Source: Aquimarina mytili (GTDB lineage: Bacteria; Bacteroidota; Bacteroidia; Flavobacteriales; Flavobacteriaceae). Taken from it: a stretch of 64,000 nucleotides of DNA. This document shows, piece by piece, positions 25,369 through 33,355 of this stretch. Numbering within the stretch: position 1 is the stretch's first letter; the number at the start of each line of letters is the position of its first letter. The stretch covers positions 558,001 to 622,000 of the forward strand of contig NZ_JAERQJ010000001.1 in the NCBI RefSeq assembly GCF_016735115.1, read 5' to 3'. The position numbers and the translations under genes are program-made. The notes under the pieces are model-generated. The model ran no database searches, had not been told where the DNA came from, and was given only the letters and a program-made list of their open reading frames with translations.

Positions 25369-27114
25369 TTATCTTTGATTTTGGGTGGTTTGAAGCTGTT
25401 TTTCTAATTCTTTTATAAAATAAGAAGGATGAATCCCGTTTAGCTTGTAAAAAGCTTTAGAAAAAGCATCGGTTGTATTAAAACCAATTTCTTGTGCAAT
25501 TGCTTTTATAGTATAATTTCTAAACTTAGAATCTGTTTTTAATTTGGTTATTGATTGCTCTATTCTTAAATCATTGATATATTGATTAAAGGGTTTCTTT
25601 TTATATGTATTAATAATTTTAGAGAGATATTTAGTATTGGTTCCAAATCTTTTTGCTAATGTATTGATAGACAAATAAGGTTCAATAAAACCTAAATTAT
25701 TTTCAAAATCTGTTAATTTAGCAAGGATATCTTTTATAATCTCCTCGGGGATAGCAAGTTTTGCTTTCTTTTTCAATAATTCTGGTTGTTTTTTATTCTC
25801 TTTATTTATAGGTTGCTTATGGTAGAGTTCCTCAAAACGCCGTTTATATTGTTTTTGTCTTTGTCTATTTATTAGCCATAAACTGAGTAGTATAAAACTT
25901 AAAATAATCAGGATGCTTATGATTGTATTAGAATGTTGTTTTCCAGTTTCTAGATTATCTATAATTTCTTGTTTTTCTGAAAGTAACCTTGGTGTATCAT
26001 AGTCTTGTACTACTGTTTTTATAAGATGCTTATAATTGGTATGTAATACACTATCTACGGTAATGAGTTGTTTGATATATTTTAATTGATTATCCTTGTC
26101 ATCTAATTTTTTGTAGTAATTGATTAAGATTTCATAATTTTCTCTATTATTGGGCATAATCCGAGATATTTCCTGAAATATATCATCTACTTTAATATGT
26201 GCTGTAATAGCTTCTTTTTCTTCACCTAAAACGGTAAGCGTTTTACCAAAATAAAAATACGCCATAGAAAGATTGGCTCTATCTTCATTGATTTTAAACT
26301 CTTCAATAGCAATTGATAAACTATCTCTTGCATTTGTATACTTCTTTTTATCGAATAAGTTAATCCCTTCGTTCAAAGTAAAATAATACTTAAAATCCTC
26401 TTTGCCAAGCATTACAGACTCATTATAGCCAATAGTATTAATAATGGTTGCAGAATCAAGTTTTTTGTTGAGGTTATATGCATCAGATAAAGCAAATAAT
26501 GTACTTAAATAAGTCATGGGTTTACTTTTCTTAAATTTTGAATAGTAATGTTGACATTCTCTAAGTTCTGTTAATGCTGTTTTATGTTCTCCAATTCTAC
26601 TTTTTAATATTCCAATATTTTTTTTGCTGGCATAAAAAAGATGAATGTTTTCGACTTCTTTTGCACTCTCATTAGTTTTAAGATATAGTCCAAGAGCATT
26701 TTTAAAGCGTCCTTTGTTATGTTCAATTTTCCCTTTGTTATAATAAGCAAGCGCTGGATAAAATTTAGTTTTTAGATTTTTTGAAAACAGAATCATACTA
26801 TCCACATATTTCTCTGTAAGCTCTTTATCTTGAATAATACCAGAATGATAATAAAACCCATTTACTATTTCAAGCGTATCGATTGCCTTTTTTGCCTTAT
26901 AAAGATAAGTTTGTGCGTATTTAAATGCTTTAGAAGAGTCTTTTGCATTTTGGTACACCATTTTTTTTAGATAGGTATATTCTTTGGTGAGTAAGCTATC
27001 AGTGGGGGTTTGAAATGCTACAATCTTTAGACTGTTACATAACAATAAAAACAGTAGAAATAGATGCTTATAATAGTGGTTTCTACTACATGAAAATAAA
27101 ATAGTATACGACAT
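25369..27114 (-). CDS. TPR-containing membrane AraC-family regulator
   Basis: It has 581 residues: an N-terminal hydrophobic segment (about 15-36, signal or anchor), a TPR-like helical region facing the periplasm (about 45-370), one membrane segment (about 397-415, ISILIILSFILLSLWLI), and a C-terminal cytoplasmic AraC HTH domain (about 475-575: TLAKRFGTNTKYLSKIIN, IKAIAQEIGFNTTDAFSKAFYKLNG). It is a one-component transmembrane regulator common in flavobacteria. The target is unknown; the RiPP precursor gene lies 209 bp downstream and the LytTR system 240 bp upstream on the same strand. Confidence 0.85.
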   Translation of the reverse strand: MSYTILFSCSRNHYYKHLFLLFLLLCNSLKIVAFQTPTDSLLTKEYTYLKKMVYQNAKDSSKAFKYAQTYLYKAKKAIDTLEIVNGFYYHSGIIQDKELTEKYVDSMILFSKNLKTKFYPALAYYNKGKIEHNKGRFKNALGLYLKTNESAKEVENIHLFYASKKNIGILKSRIGEHKTALTELRECQHYYSKFKKSKPMTYLSTLFALSDAYNLNKKLDSATIINTIGYNESVMLGKEDFKYYFTLNEGINLFDKKKYTNARDSLSIAIEEFKINEDRANLSMAYFYFGKTLTVLGEEKEAITAHIKVDDIFQEISRIMPNNRENYEILINYYKKLDDKDNQLKYIKQLITVDSVLHTNYKHLIKTVVQDYDTPRLLSEKQEIIDNLETGKQHSNTIISILIILSFILLSLWLINRQRQKQYKRRFEELYHKQPINKENKKQPELLKKKAKLAIPEEIIKDILAKLTDFENNLGFIEPYLSINTLAKRFGTNTKYLSKIINTYKKKPFNQYINDLRIEQSITKLKTDSKFRNYTIKAIAQEIGFNTTDAFSKAFYKLNGIHPSYFIKELEKQLQTTQNQR

Positions 27115-27354
27115 CTATGGGTAGTTTTGGTTAGCAAATCTACAGATTTACAAATGAAAAAACCAAAAATTGATTGGACCGCTTTCTTAGGTTGTATTGA
27201 TGTTTTCTTATTGAAACCATGTGCTTAATAATATATCTATAATTGTATACTGTAAGTTTTAATAGCCTTGCATCCTTAAATAAGAGGTTTAAAGAAATCT
27301 ATAAATGTAAGCTTTAACCTATGCAAATAAAAAATGAAATAGGATCAATATAAC

Positions 27355-28104
27355 TTATCGATGCAATTGATCTAAAATTTCCATCACTTCATTCTTTTTA
27401 CGTACAGATACGGGTATGTTTTCGCCATTTTTCAGCATTAAGTAGCCACCATCAGTTTTAATAAAAGCACTTATACATTGCAAATTAACCAAGTGACTTT
27501 GATGTACTCGTAAGAACTGATAGTGTTTAAGCATATCAGCAAAGTATTTTAGGGTTTTGGTTACAAAAATTTTTTGACCATCTTGAAGATAAAAAATAGT
27601 GTTATTACTGTCTGATTCGCACCTAATAATATCATCTAATCCCACAATAATGATTTTATCCAAAGTATGTAATGATATTTTATCAGGCTTTTGTTCTGGA
27701 GCAGATAAGGTATCTTTTAGAATATTTAATCGTTCCTTATTAGGTTGAATCTGTTTTTTTGCCTTAGCGATGGCTTGTGCCAATTCTTCATTAGAATACG
27801 GCTTTAAAACATAGTCGATAGCAGCAAATTTAAAAGCCCGTATGGCAAACTCATCGCTGGCTGTTACAAAAATGATTTTTGATTTTAAATCCGGAAATAT
27901 TTCTAACACATCAAAACCAGTACCATCGCCAAGCATAATATCTAGAAAAAGGATATCGGGCTCGGTATTGCGCAATGATTTTGCAGCTTCTACAACGCTT
28001 TGAGCTGTGTCTATGATTTTTATTTCAGGATGATTAGCTTCAAGATCACTTTTTAAAAGCTGAAGCGCATCTGGCATATCTTCTACAATAATTGCTGTAA
28101 GCAT
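27355..28104 (-). CDS. LytTR-family response regulator
   Basis: The protein has 249 residues, with a receiver domain (1-120, phospho-acceptor D55 in ILFLDIMLGDG, with acidic residues IIVEDMP near 7-11 and K101 in VLKPYS) and a C-terminal LytTR DNA-binding domain (about 145-245, FLRVHQSHLVNL). Partner histidine kinase lies immediately upstream (9-bp gap), so both form one operon. LytTR regulators bind direct repeats of about 9 bp spaced by about 21-22 bp; such a repeat is present at 31993-32034. Confidence 0.92.
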   Translation of the reverse strand: MLTAIIVEDMPDALQLLKSDLEANHPEIKIIDTAQSVVEAAKSLRNTEPDILFLDIMLGDGTGFDVLEIFPDLKSKIIFVTASDEFAIRAFKFAAIDYVLKPYSNEELAQAIAKAKKQIQPNKERLNILKDTLSAPEQKPDKISLHTLDKIIIVGLDDIIRCESDSNNTIFYLQDGQKIFVTKTLKYFADMLKHYQFLRVHQSHLVNLQCISAFIKTDGGYLMLKNGENIPVSVRKKNEVMEILDQLHR

Positions 28105-28113
28105 AGGTAAGGT

Positions 28114-31100
28114 TTAATAATCGGTTTGTAATGGTATTTTGAATGCTATCTGGGTTCCGGCAACTGTATTGCCGTTAGTTTTGATTTCTTCGATGGTAAG
28201 AGAATCTTTTCCAGAAATAGATTCTAATCGTTCTCTGGTAACCGTAAGTGCCATGGATTGATGATCGGTATTCGTTTTGGCTTTTTGAGATTCAAAAATC
28301 CCCTGACCATTATCCAAAACAGTACAGTGTAGAAATTCTTCTGTGGTATGAAACTGTACTTTCAACTCACCGGCTCTACTTCCTTTTAAAATACCATGTC
28401 TCACAGCGTTTTCTACAAAAGGCTGTATAAGCATGGGAGGGATTAATATTTCTTCAGGATCAAACTCTGTATCTATGGCAATGTTATATGTAAATGGTTT
28501 GCTTGCCATTAACTGCTCTATTTCGATATAATGTTTTAAAGTTTGTATTTCTTGATCAAGTGTAATATAATCTTTTCTCGAATTATCTAATGTTTCTCTT
28601 AATAAGGTGGCAAAAGTATTGATGGTATTATTCATGCGTTGCGGATTGCTGGTTCCCATTGCTTTAATACCATTAAGAGCATTAAAAATGAAATGAGGGT
28701 TCATTTGTAAACGTAATGCCTTTTGCTCTAATGATAGCAGATGGTTTTTCATCTCCAGACGTTTTCGCTCTTCTTTATTTTTTCTTTTAACCCTTCGAAT
28801 GTATGATATACCATACCCCCCTATAATGAGTAAGATAACAGCTAATACGGCAAGTTGAAACCAGAGTTTTTCATAAATGGGGCTGTCAATAAAAAAATTA
28901 AAAGCAATAGGATCGCTTTCTTCCCATCGGTAATTTCTTGATTGCGCATAAAAAACATGTGAGCCATAGGCAAGTCCGGCGAGATTTTGTTTATGATCTG
29001 ATGACCATGGACTCCATTCAGAAGCATTGAGTTTAATCCTGTATTGAATATCATTAGGATGATCCAGGTCTATGGTTTTGTAACTAAACGATAATTCGGT
29101 TTGATTAGGCTTTAACTTTAAGACATTAGTGCTGTTTGTCCATGTATTTAAATTAATAGAATCTACACTTTGATAGGCTACTTCTATATTTTCAAAATAT
29201 AATTCTGGTTTGATAGTGGTCTTGGTAATATCACTGGGCTGGTATTTTGTCAATCCATAGATAGCTCCAAACCATAGATTTCCTTCTTGGTCTTTAGTAA
29301 CAGAATTAAGACAGGTTTCAATGCCTAAAAAACCATCATTTCTGCCAAAATGAAAAACATCTACAATATCATTAAATTGATTAAGTTCGATCTTATCAAC
29401 TCCTCTTTCGCTACCAACCCATAAGTTATCCTGATTGTCAAATATCATTTGATAGATATTGTTCGAATATGGTTTTTTTCTTCCTTTTAGTTTTTTAAAA
29501 ATTAGATCGCCTTCAAGACTTGTCCACCAAATACCTCTTCCGGCAGTACCTATAAACAAAGAATTTTTATGAAAGAATAATGTACTTATTGTTGTTTTTT
29601 GGTTCAGAACATTATCAAAATGAGTAACGCGATTATTTTTGATATATCCCAAGTGTCCATTTTGAGTAGCATACCATATTTTACCTAAAGAATCTTGCAG
29701 CATATAGCTGATCTGTAGATCTTTGATACCGTTTCTTCGTTGAAAATTCTTCACTCCCAATAGACGTTTCTTTTCTGGATCGTACTTGAATTTTGTAATA
29801 CCGGTAGAGTATGAAGCCGCCCATATGGTAGAATTATCCACATGTATTGTTCTTATCCAATTAGAAAGTAATCCTTTATCGGTATCGATAATATGATTTT
29901 TGATTACAGTTTTGACAATAGTATCAATTTTTACTAAAGAGTCCTTTTCTATCCCTTGTATATTGCTGCTATCAATAACAATACTATCAACCTCTTTGAT
30001 TTCTTTAAAAAGTATTCCTTTACCATCAGTACCAGCCCATATATTTCCGGAAATATCACTAGTAATACTTTTGATTTTTACCTCTGACAAGCGTTCTTCT
30101 TGTTTGATATGATGAATGCCGCTAGAGTCTATTTTTACCAGGCCAGCTTCAGAATTTGAAGCCCATATACCGTCTTTTGCCGTATGAATTGCATATACTC
30201 GATTACCTTTTAGTCCAGTGTTTTGATCATAGTGAATAAAGTTGTTTTCAAAATATTTATAGAAACCGCCACCTGAGGTAGCGATCCATATATTAGATTG
30301 GCGATCTAATATGGTTTTTCTAATATGAGAAACGGCTAAACCATTTCGCCGATTGATTCTCTTTTTTATCTTTCGTTTATTAGCATCAACAATAATGATT
30401 CCTTCATCATTTGTGGCAAACCATAACTCATTATCATTATATACAGAGATATTATTAACTCTAAGCGGTTTCGAAATCCAGCGGTTACCATAGCTTTTGG
30501 CATTAGTATTTATAACTAATACCCCTTGATTAAGAGCCGCAGCAAAGATTTTATTTTTATGAAAAATTGCAGCAGTATAATCATGTGCACTATGCCTTTC
30601 TATAATACTGGCACCTTTTCTAATATGATTTAGTTTCCAAAGCCCTTTATTGGTGGCAATCCAGAACAATCTACCATCATACACAATATCATTAATAATA
30701 CTAGTATTGATTTTAGGGTTGAGATTGATTTTAACAAGCCCAAGGTTTTTTTGATACTCATATATACCAATGTTTGTTGCCAGGTATGTTTTATTCTTGA
30801 TTTTATAAATTCTATTAATTCTGGGGCCTTCAAGATTTGTAAACTTATTTTTGGTTTTAATACTAAGCCCACTTTTTGTACCAATAAAAAGGCTGTCATT
30901 AGCAAAAGCGAGTGCATGTATATAATTAGATTGAAGCCCGTCACTTTCGGTCCAAATCTTAAATTCATCTCCATTAAATTGGCTAAGTCCGCCACCTTGA
31001 GTTCCAAGCCATAAATATCCTATTTCATCTTGCACAATGTCATATACCTGTGATTGTGGCAAACCATCTTCTAGGGTGTATGCTCTAAGCTGACTTGTTT

Positions 31101-31179
31101 GCGCAGATAATGAGCTGATGCAACTCCATACCAGGAAAGAAAAAAGTAAAGATGAAAGGCGATATAAATTCATATACAT
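28114..31179 (-). CDS. Two-component sensor histidine kinase with propeller and Y_Y_Y domains (LytS-type kinase)
   Basis: It has about 1021 residues, with a signal peptide ending near SSLSAQ, then two beta-propeller regions made of Reg_prop repeats (YTLEDGLPQSQVYDIVQDEIGYLWLGTQGG and many like it). A Y_Y_Y domain (about 680-745), a membrane segment (about 755-775, LAVLAVILLIIGGYGISYI) and a His_kinase domain follow, with the phospho-acceptor in NPHFIFNALNGIKAMG and the N-box PPMLIQPFVENAVRHG. The frame opens at TTG 31206, but a TATATTTG -7 element covers 31194-31201. The start is therefore ATG 31179 or ATG 31173. It senses an unknown periplasmic ligand and signals to the regulator at 27355-28104. 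Confidence 0.92.
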   Translation of the reverse strand: MYMNLYRLSSLLFSFLVWSCISSLSAQTSQLRAYTLEDGLPQSQVYDIVQDEIGYLWLGTQGGGLSQFNGDEFKIWTESDGLQSNYIHALAFANDSLFIGTKSGLSIKTKNKFTNLEGPRINRIYKIKNKTYLATNIGIYEYQKNLGLVKINLNPKINTSIINDIVYDGRLFWIATNKGLWKLNHIRKGASIIERHSAHDYTAAIFHKNKIFAAALNQGVLVINTNAKSYGNRWISKPLRVNNISVYNDNELWFATNDEGIIIVDANKRKIKKRINRRNGLAVSHIRKTILDRQSNIWIATSGGGFYKYFENNFIHYDQNTGLKGNRVYAIHTAKDGIWASNSEAGLVKIDSSGIHHIKQEERLSEVKIKSITSDISGNIWAGTDGKGILFKEIKEVDSIVIDSSNIQGIEKDSLVKIDTIVKTVIKNHIIDTDKGLLSNWIRTIHVDNSTIWAASYSTGITKFKYDPEKKRLLGVKNFQRRNGIKDLQISYMLQDSLGKIWYATQNGHLGYIKNNRVTHFDNVLNQKTTISTLFFHKNSLFIGTAGRGIWWTSLEGDLIFKKLKGRKKPYSNNIYQMIFDNQDNLWVGSERGVDKIELNQFNDIVDVFHFGRNDGFLGIETCLNSVTKDQEGNLWFGAIYGLTKYQPSDITKTTIKPELYFENIEVAYQSVDSINLNTWTNSTNVLKLKPNQTELSFSYKTIDLDHPNDIQYRIKLNASEWSPWSSDHKQNLAGLAYGSHVFYAQSRNYRWEESDPIAFNFFIDSPIYEKLWFQLAVLAVILLIIGGYGISYIRRVKRKNKEERKRLEMKNHLLSLEQKALRLQMNPHFIFNALNGIKAMGTSNPQRMNNTINTFATLLRETLDNSRKDYITLDQEIQTLKHYIEIEQLMASKPFTYNIAIDTEFDPEEILIPPMLIQPFVENAVRHGILKGSRAGELKVQFHTTEEFLHCTVLDNGQGIFESQKAKTNTDHQSMALTVTRERLESISGKDSLTIEEIKTNGNTVAGTQIAFKIPLQTDY

Positions 31180-31250
31180 TTTGAGGTTGAGAACAAATAT
31201 AATCAAACTGTTTTTTTGCTTTTGTAGTATTTGCCATTAATGTAACATAC

Positions 31251-31285
31251 AAAAAACCGACACAGCCTTAAAGGTATGTCGGTTT
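31251..31285 (-). terminator. Hairpin terminator after the 192-residue secreted protein gene
   Basis: A 9-bp stem (AAACCGACA with TGTCGGTTT, loop of 14) has a T-run on the minus-strand side (GGTTTTTTG). It separates the 31345-31923 gene from the kinase gene, which thus has its own promoter. Confidence 0.65.
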
Positions 31286-31344
31286 ATAATAAACAAAAGT
31301 TTCCCCCTTTTTGCTTATCAGATTGAGTTTGTGTCAGTTTAATT

Positions 31345-31923
31345 CTAATTGCTAGTAATAGCTATTGTGTTTGAAGGATCAATGGTTATGGCTCCATTAG
31401 TCCATTCAAAGCTTTTCTTCAGATTTACATACTTAATATCTGAAGTGTTTTTATAAAATGTTTGTGTTTGTAAAATATTTCCTTGAATACCATACTCTTG
31501 GTTTGGAAATATATACTGAAAATCAGTATTAGAATTTTCGCAGTATACATTTTTGAGTTCCGGAAGAGAAACAATAGTGTCGCCATCATCAGAAACAGTA
31601 AAGTAATAGGCTTCTACATGCGCGCAACATCCCAAGTATTCAACTTCCATCTTAATCACCTCAGAGATCCCTTCTAATCCGGGATTCTCCAAGGTGGTAA
31701 TAAAGATGTCCTCAAAGAGCTCGGTGTCATCAATAGTTAAGGTCGAGATTTTCTCGGAGCTATTTCCTGACCTAACTAAGTTGACCACATAAGCAGGGTG
31801 TTCTTTTCCTTGATCGGTAATTTCTGTTGTTACTAAGTATTTTTTAGTTTCAATAAACCCTTTTTGGGCATAGATAAATTGAAAACTCTGAAAAAGAACA
31901 ATAATGATGACAACATTTTTCAT
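31345..31923 (-). CDS. Secreted protein of unknown function, 192 residues
   Basis: A signal peptide (to about residue 19, QFIYAQ) is followed by about 170 residues with beta-strand character and three cysteines, including a CC pair (YLGCCAHVEAYYF). No family is recognised. It lies directly upstream of the LytTR two-component genes on the same strand, but is separated by a terminator. A 12-bp direct repeat with 21-bp period sits just upstream of its likely promoter (TAGTTTTA at 31955-31962), so it is a plausible target of that regulator. Confidence 0.75.
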   Translation of the reverse strand: MKNVVIIIVLFQSFQFIYAQKGFIETKKYLVTTEITDQGKEHPAYVVNLVRSGNSSEKISTLTIDDTELFEDIFITTLENPGLEGISEVIKMEVEYLGCCAHVEAYYFTVSDDGDTIVSLPELKNVYCENSNTDFQYIFPNQEYGIQGNILQTQTFYKNTSDIKYVNLKKSFEWTNGAITIDPSNTIAITSN

Positions 31924-32348
31924 AACAACTTATTTTGAGGTTGGCTATTTGATGTAAAACTATGACCTTAAAATGATCTATGAGTTATGGTTTTAGAATT
32001 CGTTACGATCCAATTAGAATTCGTTTTAGAATTGAAGAAATAGTTTTTTAAAATTTTTGTGATTCTATAGAATGGTTACTTTTTTATCAACTCATGTTTT
32101 TATTTTAAAAGTTTTATTATAAGTGTGTTATGGTAAAACCATAAAGAAAAAATTAGTGCTTAGATGCAATATTTTAGTAGACTTTTTTTGTAAATTCATA
32201 TGATTTCTTAAAACGATGTTTTTAAGATAGAAAATAGCTTACCCCTATAAAGAAAAATGCTTTTTTTAATAGCAATTATTACTTTTTACGTAGAATACTG
32301 TTTACTGTTTTTTAATCCTTTTTAAAGTAATTAATAATTTGATGTACT
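31924..32348. other. Intergenic region between divergent genes, 425 bp
   Basis: The minus-strand promoter region near 31955-31962 and the direct repeats at 31993-32034 occupy the left part. The right part (32040-32348) is strongly AT-rich, and I see no further feature in it except the region upstream of the muramidase gene. Confidence 0.6.
31993..32034 (-). promoter_or_regulatory. Direct repeats, candidate LytTR-regulator binding site
   Basis: TTAGAATTCGTT occurs at 31993-32004 and again at 32014-32025, exactly 21 bp apart. A shorter third copy (TTAGAATTG) follows at 32026. The pair ends about 30 bp upstream of a TAnnTTTG-like element of the minus-strand gene starting at 31923, the place expected for an activator site. 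Confidence 0.45.
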
Positions 32349-33191
32349 ATGAAAACAATACGTTATCGATCCAGAGGGGCAGATGTTCATTATCTAGAAG
32401 AAATATTAACAAAACTCGGATATAGTGTTTATGTATCTAATTATTTTGGAAGAGATTCTGATAGAGCTGTAAAGGATTTTCAGGCAAAAAATGGTTTAGT
32501 TGTTGATGGTATTGTTGGTCTTAAAACATGGTCAAAACTAATTGAAGCAGAAAGAAATTTAACAGCTTATAATGATAAGTTTTTATCAGAACTAGATATC
32601 AAAGATTTTGCAAAAGACTTTGGCTTAGAAATAGCTATGGTTAAAGCCGTCAATGAGGTCGAAAGCAGAGGGAAGGGGTTTTTATTGAGTGGAAAGCCAA
32701 TAATTTTATTCGAAGGGCATATTTTTTGGAGAGAACTAGAAAAAAGAGGAATTAAACCGACTCAATATGCTTCTCAACAAAATAAGGATGTATTGTATAA
32801 AAGATGGACCAAAACACATTATAGAGGAGGAGTAGGAGAATATGACCGTCTTGAAAAAGCAGCAAAAATATCTGACGCACCTGCATTTCATGAGGCAGCA
32901 TATAGTTCGGCTTCATGGGGAGCTTTTCAGATCATGGGGTTTCATTATAAACATCTTGGATATGCTTCAGTAGATCAATTTGTTTCGGCAATGTATGAAC
33001 ACGAAAGAGAGCATCTTAAAGCTTTTGGTAAGTTTATTGAGAAAACCTCTTTTAGAGGTAAAAAATTGATCGAGTGGATTAAAGATAAGAATTGGGCTAG
33101 ATTTGCAGAAGGATATAATGGACCTGGATATAGAAAAAACAAGTATGATACCAAGCTAAAAAATGCCTATACACGATATAGTAGCAACTAA
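32349..33191 (+). CDS. N-acetylmuramidase with peptidoglycan-binding domain (endolysin-like)
   Basis: This 280-residue protein has an N-terminal PG_binding_1 domain (about 5-65, RGADVHYLEEILTKLGY, DRAVKDFQAKNGLVVDGIVG) and a C-terminal N-acetylmuramidase domain of the DUF3380/PF11860 type (about 85-278). The likely catalytic Glu is in VNEVESRGKGFL, and SASWGAFQIMG is typical of the family. It would cleave the glycan strands of peptidoglycan. There is no signal peptide, as in phage endolysins, so release needs a holin, lysis or an unusual export route. No other phage gene is adjacent. Confidence 0.85.
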   Translation: MKTIRYRSRGADVHYLEEILTKLGYSVYVSNYFGRDSDRAVKDFQAKNGLVVDGIVGLKTWSKLIEAERNLTAYNDKFLSELDIKDFAKDFGLEIAMVKAVNEVESRGKGFLLSGKPIILFEGHIFWRELEKRGIKPTQYASQQNKDVLYKRWTKTHYRGGVGEYDRLEKAAKISDAPAFHEAAYSSASWGAFQIMGFHYKHLGYASVDQFVSAMYEHEREHLKAFGKFIEKTSFRGKKLIEWIKDKNWARFAEGYNGPGYRKNKYDTKLKNAYTRYSSN

Positions 33192-33256
33192 TTTCATGCT
33201 ATACTAGCGAAACACGGAAATTGCTGCTTTTTTTAGTATATTTAAGAGTAAACTAC

Positions 33257-33319
33257 CTCGGGGCAAGACCGCGAGACATCGGTTGGAAAATAATTTTGTT
33301 TTCGGGGCAAGCCTCGGAG
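33257..33319. repeat. Pair of REP-like GC-rich elements
   Basis: CTCGGGGCAAGACCGCGAG at 33257-33275 and TTCGGGGCAAGCCTCGGAG at 33301-33319 share the core CGGGGCAAG and have self-complementary ends (CTCG...CGAG). They stand out as GC-rich islands in AT-rich intergenic DNA between the muramidase gene and the sensor gene. They look like members of a dispersed hairpin repeat family, which cannot be confirmed from one window. Confidence 0.45.
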
Positions 33320-33355
33320 CATTTAAATCTCGATTATCGAGTAAATCTTCGACAT

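Noticed and set aside
32349-33191. Prophage around the muramidase
   Set aside because: No integrase, terminase, capsid or tail gene is recognisable on either side.
33221-33355. N-terminal extension of the propeller/GAF sensor to 33221
   Set aside because: It reads through the REP-like repeats, and the real signal peptide begins at ATG 33356.
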